Source: Haemaphysalis longicornis (taxonomy: Eukaryota; Arthropoda; Arachnida; Ixodida; Ixodidae). From it: a stretch of DNA of 64,000 nt. The notes below the pieces were generated by a model. It was not told where the DNA came from. It worked only from the letters and a program-made list of their open reading frames with translations, and did not search any database. Both the position numbers and the translations under genes were made by a program. Shown piece by piece: positions 40,549-50,603 of the stretch. Location: the NCBI GenBank assembly GCA_013339765.2, contig CM023453.1:88562118-88626117 (forward strand), given 5' to 3'. Each line of letters begins with the position of its first letter. Position 1 is the first letter of the stretch.

Positions 40549-40785
40549 ATGGTGGTCCAAACCATGGATCACCTCCTCTGGCAATGCCCCCCCCAACCCA
40601 TTCCCCCCATATCGAGACGGTGAGCACTGGGTGAGGGCGTTGGGCAGCTCGGATTCGGCGGTGCAAGATGCCATCGTCGCCCGGGCTGCCAAAGTCACCG
40701 GGGACCTTCCTCCCTTGGTCACCACCCCTCCCCCAAATTAGCCCTTGCGACAATAAAACTTTCTCTCTCTCTCTCTCTCTCCCAC
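40549..40785 (+). pseudogene. LINE ORF2 C-terminus, 3' UTR and (CT)n tail
   Basis: Plus strand MDHLLWQCP and, one frame over, HWVRALGSSDSAVQDAIVAR then AAKVTGDLP, ending at a stop near 40740. EHWExALxSSDxxxQxxxVxRA is the C-terminal signature of RNase H-type tick LINEs (compare 34.9 and 43.5 kb). A C8 run near 40588 marks the frame change. AATAAAACTTT (40751) leads straight into a CT run (40763-40781). Confidence 0.8.
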
Positions 40786-40844
40786 TGCACAGTGCAATGT
40801 CCACTGCACAGTGCAATGTTGGACGAATCGGTAGGCTTTCTTTA

Positions 40845-41190
40845 AGGTGTAACATTAAGGGGCAAGAAGCGAGCGGAGTGGGTCAGAGACGGAACGCGTG
40901 TTAAGGACATATCAGTAGAAATTAAGAAGAAATGGATGTGGGCAGGGCATGTAATGCGAAGGCAGGATAACCGTTGGTCATTAAGGGTAACAGAGTGTAT
41001 CCCTAGAGAAGGCAGACGTGACAGGGGGCGGGAGAAAGTTAGATGGGCCGATGCGATCAGGAAGTTTGCGGGGATAAATTGGTCGCAGTTCGCACAGGAC
41101 CGGTATAATTGGAGATGTGAGAGGCTGCCCTGCAGTGGGCGTAGTTAGGCTGGTGATGATCACGATTATGATGATGATGATGATGACTTA
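40845..41190 (+). pseudogene. RTE-like LINE RT C-terminus and 3' end
   Basis: The open frame 40936-41148 reads MWAGHVMRRQDNRWSLRVTE, CIPREGRRDRGREKVRWADA and IRKFAGINWSQFAQDR, ending CSGRS. WAGHxxRRxDxRWxxxVxxW-PRxGxRxRGRxxxRWxDxxxK is the classic C-terminal tail of RTE/craniofacial-development-protein-2-like retroelement proteins. The 3' end is CTGCAGTGGGCGTAG followed by a (GAT)n run at 41150-41186. The RT core is missing. Confidence 0.85.
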
Positions 41191-41195
41191 AGTAT

Positions 41196-41280
41196 AGTTA
41201 CAGCGCGAAGAAGGACAACGACAGGAAAGACGACGCGTGACAAGCGCTGTCCCGTTCCTTTTCGCGCTATAACCACCTAA
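41196..41280. repeat. Small inverted repeat (AGCGCGAAGAAGGACAACGACAGG type)
   Basis: GTTACAGCGCGAAGAAGGACA is partly mirrored by TGTCCCGTTCCTTTTCGCGCTATAAC within 80 bp. I recall similar foldbacks next to tick Penelope copies; here it directly follows the RTE end. Confidence 0.5.
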
Positions 41281-41289
41281 TAAGTAGTT

Positions 41290-42310
41290 TAATGTTTCAG
41301 CCATGGCACGTGGCGCTTATGCGCTGGCAACATCTGTGGAACCATGGCGTAGTACACCAGTTCTGAAACAGTATGGCCACTTGGGATCGATTGGACAGCT
41401 TTCGAATCACCATTTTAGCGAAAACTATAGGCAAGTCTACTGGACTAGCTGGTTTTGTTAATATGTACTCTTTCTTTCTCCATTTATTCATTTACACGTG
41501 AATCTCTGTATCTTCATAGCCGCCAGCCACATCACAATTTAGTGGTTACGAGAAGCCAAAGTAATGCCCGTTGCGGTACGCTGCCAACAGGAACGCGTAT
41601 ACCGTGCCAAGCAAGCGCGCGGGGATACAAGCTTGGCGACTCGAACTTGCTCGTGCATTGCCTCAATGAAACTTGATGAAACCACAAGCGTAAAGAAAAA
41701 CATGTGGTTGGCTGCTGAGGGGAAATCCCGAAAACTAAAATAACACAAAGATCTGGGTGTCACGTATCAGGCGCTCATTCTGTAGAGGGCTGTAGGCTAA
41801 ACGTACCCTCCGGGCAATTTTCCCGGATGACATAGGTATTACTGTTTCTTCTTCTTTTCTTTCAAGGACTGCGTAGGCAGCATCTAGGTTTTTATGGTGC
41901 AGCGACTGAAACATCGCGTTGTATATGACTGACTTCATCATCGAGGACTAAAAAGAACAAACAAACAAAAAGTTCCCAGTCTCGTGCCAAGCGAATTTCG
42001 CGTGCAAGGAAAATTCCACTGTTATTTCCGCCATTATGAAGGTGAAATGTGTTGCCTTCGCCAATTATTCATTTTTGTGTAGATACAGGACATTGCTCGT
42101 CTGAAGCTCTGTGGTTGCATATCAAACAATGAGTGTGCATCAAAAGGAACTTAAATCACTTTTATACTCTCGCCTATCTTTCATGCGCATACAGTAGCAG
42201 TGATGACCCGTAAAGAAGGCCTGTGGGTAATCCTAAATTGCTGCTTATACGCACACATACAAACAAACGAACACCACAGAAGCGACGACGGATGGCGACG
42301 ATGACGCAGC
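41290..42310. other. Anonymous DNA, no gene seen
   Basis: No domain, RNA motif or repeat pair found. Confidence 0.35.
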
Positions 42311-42324
42311 TCCTCAGCAAATGG

Positions 42325-42580
42325 GAAGATTTGATTTGATTTCATTGATTGTATACGGTTTAACGCACCGACGCAACCCAGGCGATGAGGCACGTGGTAG
42401 TGGAGGGCTTCGGATTAATTGTGCGCACCTGGGGATCTTTAGCATGAGCCGGAATCTCGTGCACACGGGCGTTTTTGCTTTTCGCCTCCATCAGAAAGGC
42501 GGCCACCGCGGACGGTAATCGAACCCGCGTCCTCGTGCTCAGCAGCACAACGCCTTAGTCACTGAGCCACCGCGGCGGGT
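42325..42580 (-). repeat. Full-length Ruka-like tRNA-derived SINE with target-site duplication
   Basis: Minus strand, head first: CCGCCGCGGTGGCTCAGTGA (A box TGGCTCAGTGA), CTGCTGAGCACGAGGACGCGGGTTCGATTACC (B box GGTTCGATTAC), body GATGGAGGCGAAAAGCAAAAACGCCCGTG, GATCCCCAGGTG, CCTCATCGCC, and a 3' tail AATCAATGAAATCAAATC. Flanked by AGCAAATGG at 42316-42324 and 42581-42589, a 9 bp duplication expected from LINE-mediated insertion. The name Ruka rests on memory of the published tick SINE. Confidence 0.92.
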
Positions 42581-43104
42581 AGCAAATGGAAAGCAAGGGA
42601 ATGATGTAAAGTAGGGCAGAGAAGCGGTATTATAAAGACCCCACGCCAAGGGGAGAGGTCGTGAAAGAAAGAGTGAGAGTGAACGGGGAGAGTAACGACA
42701 ACCAACCTTGAACGGGAAGTGTACTTCTCTCCGCGTCTTCTGTCTCTTTCTTATGGACATAACAGGTAGAACCTTCAATTCGATAGGTTTGCATCTGTCG
42801 GCAGGGGTCAGACATTGTCACCTTGCAGAAAATGCCCTGTTCGGAACACCTACCAACGAGGTCTTGAGTGAACCGGAGCCTAGGCCGAAAACCACCCGAG
42901 ATAGGCGGGGGAAAATACATGACGCCTACGGGAACCCTGTCTGGCGATTAAGAAAATAGCTGCGAGGACACCTTAGCACTTCTCACGAGTTATGAATGCG
43001 AAAACATAATTTTCCAATTGGACGCCTATGAGTGCTCCTTCCAGTTTTTCGCTTCGAGTAATGATGGCTGTTGAGCCGCTGTGTGAGGTCAGCGGAACTT
43101 GATA

Positions 43105-43292
43105 TGACGCCCATGAGTGAAACTTAAGCGGAAGCTGACACAGGGAGGAGGAAGGGAAACGCAAAAAGCGCGTACTATCAACTGAACGTTATTAAAACGT
43201 TCAGTTGGTCGTTCAATTGATAGCAAGCGCTGGTCTCCGTTTCCCTTTCTCGTCCCTGTAACACTTTGCGCTGAAGTTTCACTCATGGATGT
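43105..43292. repeat. Imperfect palindrome, 188 bp
   Basis: CCATGAGTGAAACTTAAGCG...GGAAGGGAAACG...CTATCAACTGAACG on the left is mirrored by CGTTCAATTGATAG...CGTTTCCCTTTC...CGCTGAAGTTTCACTCATGG on the right; the centre is near 43195 (AACGTTATTAAAACGTT). Confidence 0.8.
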
Positions 43293-43439
43293 TCACCAAC
43301 TATCTCGTCTGTCCATTTTGCTTTCATATGACGTGTCGCTGCCACCGACCACCACACTAGCAGTACAGCTGCCCTCACTGTTTCCCACGTGGCTCTGCGC
43401 GTGCCCAGGCGTTGAGTAGCAGCGCGGTCTTTTACTTTT

Positions 43440-43612
43440 GTTTCTGTTTATGCGAGACAGATAGAGAGAAAACACTTTATTCAAAAGCCCGGTTAAGGGC
43501 GTTCGGTGACCGACAGCCACAGCCTGCCGGTGACCACGGCAGCTCTTTCGGCGATACTCTTCTGGGTCTGCAAGTCCGAGCTGCCCAGCGCCTTCTCCCA
43601 GAGCTCTTCTGA
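43440..43612 (-). pseudogene. LINE ORF2 C-terminus, minus strand
   Basis: Minus frame: SEELWEKALGSSDLQTQKSI, AERAAVVTGRLWL, then a stop and AATAAAGTG leading to a CTCTCTATCTG tail. Same C-terminal signature as at 40.6 kb (WExALGSSDxxxQxxxxxRA). Confidence 0.75.
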
Positions 43613-43654
43613 GGGGATCAAGGGAAAGATTGAAGCGTGTATTGTCTTATCTAT

Positions 43655-43785
43655 AAGCGTTCTTTTTTGGTGATTTTCAAGTAACCCTCATTTTGACGCA
43701 ATGAAACCCGGTTTCACGCACGCGCCGCGTGCCCAGAGATCTTATTAAAACCTTTAGGTCGACCAACCGGTCTATGGGACAGGGC
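43655..43785 (+). repeat. Dispersed repeat E, copy 2
   Basis: Same-orientation match to 10800-10925 (GATTTTCAAGTAACC, CACGCAC, GGTCGACCAACCGGTCTATGGGA). It abuts the long palindrome at 43824 and may belong to the same element. Confidence 0.65.
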
Positions 43786-43823
43786 GCCATAGGTACCACT
43801 AGGGAATCTTTCCCTTTAAAATG

Positions 43824-44017
43824 GCGGCTTCAACGTTGGCGTCGACATTAAAAGCCAAGAAACGGCTCCCACGCACTTCGAAGCCTTCAATAGCACAAGC
43901 TTCGCATTAATAGATGGCAGCTATCATCTATTAATGCGAAGCTTGTGCTATTGAAGGTTCGAAGACGCGTGGGAGCCGTTTCTTGGCTTTTAATGTCGAC
44001 GCCAACGTTGAAGCCGC
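43824..44017. repeat. Near-perfect 93 bp-arm palindrome, 8 bp loop
   Basis: The left arm 43824-43916 (GCGGCTTCAACGTTGGCGTC ... TTCGCATTAATAGATG) and right arm 43925-44017 are reverse complements with only a few mismatches around CGCACTTCGAAGCC / GGTTCGAAGACGCG; the loop is GCAGCTAT. A (CT)n run starts immediately after. Likely a hairpin MITE or a recent foldback duplication. Confidence 0.95.
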
Positions 44018-44020
44018 ATT

Positions 44021-44045
44021 TCTCTCTCTCTCTCTCTCTCTCTCT

Positions 44046-44098
<53 letters not shown>
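44021..44098. repeat. (CT)n microsatellite
   Basis: About 78 bp of CT with one CCCC interruption at 44046; followed by further CTCTCCCTC runs near 44190-44215. Confidence 0.95.
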
Positions 44099-44103
<5 letters not shown>

Positions 44104-44219
44104 TTTTGAACCTTTTATTTTGTTCTTGTTAACCTGTTGTGAACCTTTTGTTCACAGATGTTTCGATTTACACGGTGCTCTGTGCGCCTCCCTCTCTCTC
44201 CCTCTCTCTGTCTCACCTT

Positions 44220-45825
44220 TTTTCCGCGAATTGGCGTTGATAGTTATGGTTTTCGCTTTCTTGCCGTGTTTTGCAACCTTTTAGGTGGTTTTACATACAC
44301 ATATTCGGCTTATATGTTCGCACGGACGCCAACAGACGGACATTGCGAGGTCTGAAGGTGCTTCTCATCTCAAATCATAGTCGGAGCTGGAAGGAGGATG
44401 ATGAATGACGACAACCATTAGAAGTAACTTTTAACTTCGTAAGAGCGGGATGGTCGCAGCCTCGGATTCACAAACGAAAAGCGTAACTATTGGGGTATGC
44501 GCTGAATTAAGACTGCGATATTTCGTTAAGCTCAGTACGTTACAAGTCCTTGTTCACGCAGTTAGAAAACAACGCATTGTTTTGTGGTGAGCACGGATGT
44601 TGTCTAAACATGCAGGGCTGTGTTGTACAAATGCTCGTGCGGAATGATTGTAGAAACCACCTAAATCTGTCTATGTCGTGGGATACGAAATCCTAGGTGC
44701 GCTGCGGGGCGTTTGAGAGCTTCGTTTTCAATTTGATCCCGCATATTCGGGCCACATTTCTCAAATATGAGCGGTACGTAGACGTGGAACCAGTCAATGT
44801 TTCTGGGTATACGAGCAAAAGCGAGCGTGGCGTGTTCTGGAATCACGTGTCCTTTCATCATTAAAGAGTAAATATTAGGAATTACGCATGGCCGGCACAT
44901 ATATCCGGGGTGGCATCCAACAGGGATTTTTCTTGCTGAAGGAACTTTGTTCGCGGCATGAACAATGCTTTTTGCATTCGAATATAGTTCTATTCATAAA
45001 ACACATAGTTCATCTGGAACAGTTCCGATTTATTCCCACTAATAGCCAACACCCATCAAGCGATTGAGCCCCAGACTATGCTTCGCGTTTCATGTAACAA
45101 CCCTAGCTTAGATCTCTTAATCTCTTCAGATTTTTTTTTGCCGCTGAAGCTGCTAAGTAAGTCGTTGAGGGAAAGTAACCTGCAAGGCAATCGCCCTCAA
45201 GCGAGGAGATAAAAATAAAGCTATCAGAGAACGCCCAAATTGCTGTCGCCATAAAGCCGCCCGTACGCACACAAGACACAACAACTTCCGGGTTACGCCG
45301 TTTCCATTTTCCCCCACTAATACCAATTTGGCCACGCTCGTACCCCGACACTCTTCCTATTTATCCCGTCACAACGCTGATTCCGGCTGCTGCAGTCGCG
45401 GTAGGTGTCAGCGTGCGTGCGCGTAACGAGCGCCAGAATCCGTGGCACGCCGTATGAAAGGGAGCGTTGATGGTACAGCGCGGCGTCGCTGTTGACCCTC
45501 TTACGATATATAGGGTGACCCCGTGAAAGCCTCCAGCCTGCCTTGTTTGCTACGCTTGTTTGGCATGCCGCCGCGGTGGCGACAGTGTTACGAAACACGT
45601 TGCGCGACGTCGGACAAAACGGTTTCGCCAGACCCGTTCGCAAGCAGACAGCGCGCCGAGCGACGCCTTTTGTTGACGCCGCGAGAACGAGTTTCTCAAC
45701 GCGATACGCGTCTTAGAAAAAGCCGCTGCGCGCCAATGAAAAGGCGAGGCTCGTAATAATAAAGGCGGCGTGCTTGCGAGTGTGACGAATCAAAATGTCC
45801 AGACAGGTTGGGCCCGAACCCGCTT
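44220..45825. other. Anonymous DNA, no gene seen
   Basis: The minus frame 44661-44900 is protein-like in composition but has no domain I recognise. The segment 45.4-45.75 kb is CpG-rich. Confidence 0.3.
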
Positions 45826-45829
45826 GCAT

Positions 45830-45905
45830 AAGGCGCTTGTTCTTCAAGGCACAATCGGCTTCATCAGCGCCCCGTAGGTCGCAGGCACCATTTTCGGCTG
45901 TCTTT
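45830..45905 (+). repeat. Segment duplicated 1.07 kb downstream, copy 1
   Basis: GGCGCTTGTTCTTCAAGGCACAATCGGCTTCATCAGCGCC...GGTCGCAGGCACCATTTTCGGC corresponds to 46904-46978 (GGCGCTTGTTCTGCGAGTGACAATCGGCTTCATCAGCGCC...). About 80% identity, same strand. Confidence 0.7.
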
Positions 45906-46059
45906 AGAATTACTAAAAGGCGGCCCGAAGACGAAATACCGGTTTCAATAATTAAAAAAACACTGCCTCGTTCCGATAGCGATGGGGCAAACTTCTACGC
46001 AAACTTCACAGAAATAATCGCGTATAAAACAACTGAAGAAGTGGGGACTCCAGCCACTT

Positions 46060-46250
46060 GCCAGCGATTTTTTTGTGACGTCACAAAACGTCATTTGTGC
46101 GATCCGGCGATTTCTTTGTGATGACGTCACAAAACGTCATTTGTGCGATCCGGCGATTTCTTTGTGACGTCAAAAAACATCATTTGTGCGATACGGCGAT
46201 TTCTTTTCTTTATGACGTCACAAAACGTCATTAGTGCGATTGGCTGTCGC
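46060..46250 (+). repeat. Tandem repeat, about 46 bp x 4, each with a TGACGTCA palindrome
   Basis: Units start at about 46077, 46122, 46165 and 46213: TGACGTCACAAAACGTCATTTGTGCGATCCGGCGATTTCTTTG. The third unit has a damaged palindrome (TGACGTCAAAAAACATC). A single unit with similar flanks (GTGACGTCACAGAATCTTGTTAGAGCGATTGGCGACGGCCGA) is at 21459-21500, so the tandem array is an expansion inside a dispersed element. TGACGTCA is the CREB/ATF site (established); whether it acts as one here is unknown. Confidence 0.88.
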
Positions 46251-46394
46251 CGAGCTAGGCACTACCAAGAAACATGATTGGGCGATTGTAGTCGGGCCTG
46301 TAGATCCGTTTGATCGTATCGCTTGATTTCAAACTGGCAGTTTTCACACTGATAACTGGGGCTCTTCGATTCGGCAGTCTCGGGCTCAACGCGG

Positions 46395-46605
46395 ACTATA
46401 CTCGGTTACAACTCAAGAACGGCACCACCTCATGTAGTGTATCACTCCCCCAAAGCGCCGGACCCGTGACGTCAGTGCGCGCGCGTTTTGAAAGGGGTTT
46501 GCTTATGAATGCGTGATATCGTCTGTCTTGTCTCACGCAGTTTTGTTTGTCGTCACTGGAGTCGTTTATAAGCATATTAAGTCCAAAAAATCACGGGAAC
46601 GGCGT
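46395..46605 (+). repeat. Dispersed repeat B, copy 2
   Basis: Reverse complement of 36386-36590, continuous over about 200 bp from TCGGTTACAACTCAAGAACGGCACC to TTAAGTCCAAAAAATCACGGG. Confidence 0.85.
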
Positions 46606-46903
46606 GCACGCCATGTTCAAAATATTGTTAGTAATCGCCCTACTTTGCGCCGCGCGGAGAAACATCCGGCTACGGTGATAAGGCACAGCGGCAACTTCCG
46701 GTGCCGTTCTTAAAAGTTGTCACCCAGTATAGTCCCCAGCCCGAGAAGCAGTCCGGCATTCGTTTTCCGCAGGAATCTTCGGGCTACCCGAGGACTATCC
46801 GCTGTGAGTCCCAAACTGTAAATCGAAGATCCCCAGTATGTATTTAGCGCTGGGCCATGTAGAGTCACTTCTGCCCACATTACGTCACTCTAACGCGAAT
46901 TTT

Positions 46904-46985
46904 GAAGGCGCTTGTTCTGCGAGTGACAATCGGCTTCATCAGCGCCAATGTGGGTCGCACGCGCCGTTGTCGGCCGAAGCCTTTG
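46904..46985 (+). repeat. Segment duplicated from 45.83 kb, copy 2
   Basis: See 45830-45905. Both copies lie upstream or downstream of the TGACGTCA tandem array and repeat B, suggesting a larger shared element with boundaries I cannot place. Confidence 0.65.
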
Positions 46986-46989
46986 AGAT

Positions 46990-48630
46990 TTAAATTTGCC
47001 GCTGTTGGTTATTTTGCGCCGCGACGACCTTACGCTGCGATAACGTGTACCCGAACGGAAACGGGTTTCGCGGAGCGGATGTTTTCAAGATCTGCAGATG
47101 GCGAGGCGCCGATCTCGTTCAATCACACCCTTACCGAGAGGTGAAAGCAAGGGCACACAAAAAGGGATGAAGCGACTTTCTCCTTTTCGTATACCAAAAT
47201 AGTCGCGGCTTTCTTTGACACGTTCCTGGCGCGGAGAGGGAACTCCTGCAAATATCTACAAGATGCGTAGGGGCATACAAGTGCTTGAAGACAGGAGGGA
47301 CACTCGAGAATTCGCCATTGCAAAGACGGTACCAGCATCCGCTAGTGTGGGCACTGGATACGTGATTGATTCGATCATTCGCAGACAGAGGCAGAAAGTC
47401 GTATCAACGCGCGCTATCACGGCTGTTCCCTTCTCCGTCGGCTGTTCGTGCTTAGGTTTGGTTAAAAGACACCTAGGTGATTCCGACGGGACGCGACCTG
47501 TACTGCGGCGCCACGAAAAACTGCTTTACATTCTCTGCCACAGACTGATGCGCTGACCTATTTTAGCCGCGGAATCAGATTTAACTTGGCTTGCGCACGT
47601 GATGTCTGAAGCGCTCTCGAAATCCCAGTAAACTTTGGTCGCGGGAAATTCGCCACAAAATCCTCGTGCTTGCGGAAGCTCCTGCCAACATTTATCGATT
47701 TATGTTTCACTGCAGTCGCCGCAGAAGTTGCAATATATGCGCGCGGATGCAGCTTTGGGTTCCCCAATACTGCAGTTACTATACTAGCGTGAGCGGCGAT
47801 GCGTTTCTGAACTTTTTTAAACCCGCGAGCCTTACATTTAGTCCAAATGACGGCGCTCTGACTTGCTTACAGCCATGTAGCGTGAGTTTGTTTTTTAAAG
47901 TAGTATTGGCAGAACTAAAGGCAGGGCTATTTAACTAACCCCTTCATTTTTTCTTTGCTGTCACATGTACTGTAGACGGATAATGATATGAAACACCTCT
48001 CCCGCCAATTCACCATGTTTGTTTCAGCAGAGATATAATTATGATCAAAGTATCCGTCATCGTCATCCTCGTCGTAATTCTCGCATAGCATCCCATCGAT
48101 GAACTGGGCTAGCGTTGTCCATCGCACACGAAACAGCAATAAGCATCCATACAATAATGATAAAAGTACTATTGGTATTTGTCCGACATCCCTGTATTTC
48201 AAATTCAGTTCGGTTTAAAGCTGGGAGTCACTTTGCTAAATTAATTTACTGTGCCCAACGGCGACCCGGCATTCAACTGGTTGTCTATCAAGTGAACGAA
48301 AATGACGTCAGGCATATTCTGGGAAGCCCCTTTTAAACGAACTTGACGAAATCTCGTCCCTATGTAACTTCTGCTCATGGCCTAAACCATGGTAGCATTC
48401 GATGCACGGCGAAAACGTTTCGAAAAGTTGGGACGCTTTCATTAAAACCTTTGGTTGGGGCATTTCTTGGATTTCTTTTCATCTCCCAAACACAGTTCTC
48501 TACCAAACACAGTTGTGTCGAAGATGTTTCCATCGATTAAGAGCATGCAACCAAACTGTGAAAGCTTGATTTTTGTGGCCTGGATAGCATTTGTGATTCT
48601 CATGCAGAGATCCATTTAGATATTTTTCTT
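46990..48630. other. Anonymous DNA, no gene seen
   Basis: A minus frame at 47927-48202 combines a hydrophobic run with an acidic DEDDDDG stretch, but the two overlap a better signal-peptide-like reading in another frame that stops after 30 residues; neither is convincing. Confidence 0.3.
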
Positions 48631-48631
48631 T

Positions 48632-48888
48632 ACCCGCCGCGGTGGCTCAGTGGCTAAGGCGTTGCGCTGCTGAGCACGAGGTCGCAGGTTCGGTTCCTGG
48701 CCGCGGCGGCCGCTTTTCTGATGGAGGCGAAAAGCAATAACGCCCGTGTATACGAGATTTCGGCGCATGTTTAAAGGATCCCAGGTGGTCCAAAATTAAT
48801 CCGGAGCCCTCCACTACGGTCGCGCCTCATCACCTGCGTTGCGTCGGTGCTTAAAAACCCCCTACAATCAATCATCAATCAATTAGTT
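48632..48888 (+). repeat. Full-length Ruka-like SINE
   Basis: CCCGCCGCGGTGGCTCAGTGG with A box TGGCTCAGTGG (48643-48653), B box GGTTCGGTTCC (48687-48697; consensus GGTTCRANNCC), the conserved body (GATGGAGGCGAAAAGC, GAGATTTCGGCGCATG, GGATCCCAGGTGG, GCCTCATCACCTGCGTTGCGTCGG) and tail (AATCAATC)n before T9. A few single-base insertions relative to the 42.3 kb copy suggest age. Confidence 0.93.
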
Positions 48889-49614
48889 TTTTTTTTTGAG
48901 GGGGAAGGGGGGGAGGGGGTAAATTTGCATGAACGATTCGAAAACAGAGCGTTGGTGTGAAACGATCCATCTAGGTTATATACGAGCCAAAATTTTATCC
49001 ACTATGCATCATAAAAGCGTTACCTGTGAAGCCAAGAAGCCTTTTTTTATCTTTCAGCGCTAGAACTATTACGTTACATTTCTGCGCCTGCATATTCAAT
49101 TCAATGTTGAAATTCCCGACAGATGGTAAATTACCTCAGCAAACCAAAGTAAAAGAAAAACTACGGGCGGTGCGTCGGCACCAACCACAAAGTATTGTGC
49201 TAATCTTATTCTCTTGGCCCAAATTAGCCGTTTTCTTGCCTCAAGTCCGGCGTCTTTAATCCGGTGTTTGACTAGTTGTTGAATTAATGCTTTGCAGTAG
49301 TGACGCAGCTTAAGTGTGGGAATATGCCGTATGTGCTTATGTGAGTACTGGTTTAAGTGGGAATGTTTTACGGGCATCCGGTATGTCTTTTCCGTTCACT
49401 TTGTGTATCTCTGGTGTGTACATGCGCCGTGTTTAGCGTCACGAGTGTAGCGCTGACAAACCCTTGTTTGGACGTTTCACACGACGGTCCCGATTTTCTT
49501 TCGGTATTTATTTCGCTCATACGCAAGCGGGCATCGTTGCGCACAGTAGGTGGATGCAGCGTCTGTAGCAACACGCAGTGCGCCGGCATAATGTGCATTA
49601 TGTAATGAACAACC

Positions 49615-49692
49615 AGCCGGCGTGGCATAGTAAGAAAAGCATCGGCTTGGTAGCCCATGGGACCCAGGTTTGACACCAGCCTCGGCAGCACT
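49615..49692 (+). repeat. tRNA-like SINE head or relic
   Basis: GCCGGCGTGGCATAGTAAG (A box-like TGGCATAGTAAG) and GGTTTGACACC (B box-like) with typical 35-40 bp spacing, followed by CCTCGGCAGCACTTTTTTT, which could terminate Pol III transcription. The arms do not pair well enough for a tRNA. Confidence 0.4.
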
Positions 49693-49802
49693 TTTTTTAT
49701 TAACTCAAGAGGGGCTAAATACATACACTTCAACGTCGTTTTGTTAGAAGCTATACTCATTTTTTACTAATGTTCACGGCAACCTAAGGCAGCCCTTCTC
49801 GC

Positions 49803-49805
<3 letters not shown>

Positions 49806-49838
<33 letters not shown>
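49806..49838. repeat. (TA)n microsatellite
   Basis: About 16 TA units directly beside the foldback element that follows, probably within its TA target. Confidence 0.95.
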
Positions 49839-49839
<1 letters not shown>

Positions 49840-49840
<1 letters not shown>

Positions 49841-50070
49841 TATACCACAAGCTGCATGCAGCACTGTGGAGGCTACATTGTTGTCCATAGAGCGCCCAGT
49901 GAGGGCGCCTAACTCACCGTGAAGGGGGTTCTCCCCTCTCGACCGGTGGAACCGCAATGCCCTGGCGCCTATTCTCGCTTTCCTTTGCGTTAAGTTAGGC
50001 ACCCTCAGTGAGCGCTTTATTGAGAGCAATGTAGCCTCCACAGTGCTGCATTCAGCTTGTGGTATGACCT
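49840..50070. mobile_element. Foldback MITE, about 225 bp with 75-80 bp terminal inverted repeats
   Basis: TATACCACAAGCTGCATGCAGCACTGTGGAGGCTACATTG on the left is mirrored at 50025-50066 (CAATGTAGCCTCCACAGTGCTGCATTCAGCTTGTGGTAT), and the inner AGAGCGCCCAGTGAGGGCGCCTAACT is mirrored by AGTTAGGCACCCTCAGTGAGCGCTTTAT. The interior is 60-70 bp. Inserted in TA-rich sequence, consistent with a TA target. No coding capacity. Confidence 0.88.
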
Positions 50071-50603
50071 ACAGACAATTGGTTCTAATGCCTCCGGATG
50101 GCCTTTGAAACAACCATAGCACAGATATTACACAAACATACGCGGCAATCCAGTATGGCAGCAGTGCTTCCTCAGGTAGTGCCACTCTGAAATTGGTAAC
50201 TCGCGACGTTTATTAAAGGGAGCAGGCTGTTCGCAGTTTTGCAGTTCTAGTTTTTTGTTTTTTTTTAAGGAGCTGCACCGGATATTTGAAACCGGTTGTA
50301 GGCGCACAGCGGAAACAATGCTGCTCCGCTCAGAATACTTGGGAAATAACCCAAGGCGACGTCTGAAAAACACGCAAAAAAAAAAGGAAAGTGAATCGGA
50401 GCGCATAACGGGACCCAAAGGCAATTTTCTGGCCTCAAGATGACCTCGGAGTTGGCCGCCGTTTCGCTATGATCCGTGAAAGGCTTTCAATGGTCCCAGT
50501 TTGACTCCTATAGAAGCCTCCAGCGAAACGAAACGTTTCCTTGTAGGCGACACGCATGACTGGACGCCATTCTGTCAGCCCCCGGAGTCTCGCTGTGGGC
50601 TCC

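Noticed and set aside
47927..48202. Frame with hydrophobic stretch and DEDDDDG
   Set aside because: A competing frame over the same bases looks like a signal peptide but stops after about 30 residues without a good donor; neither is convincing.
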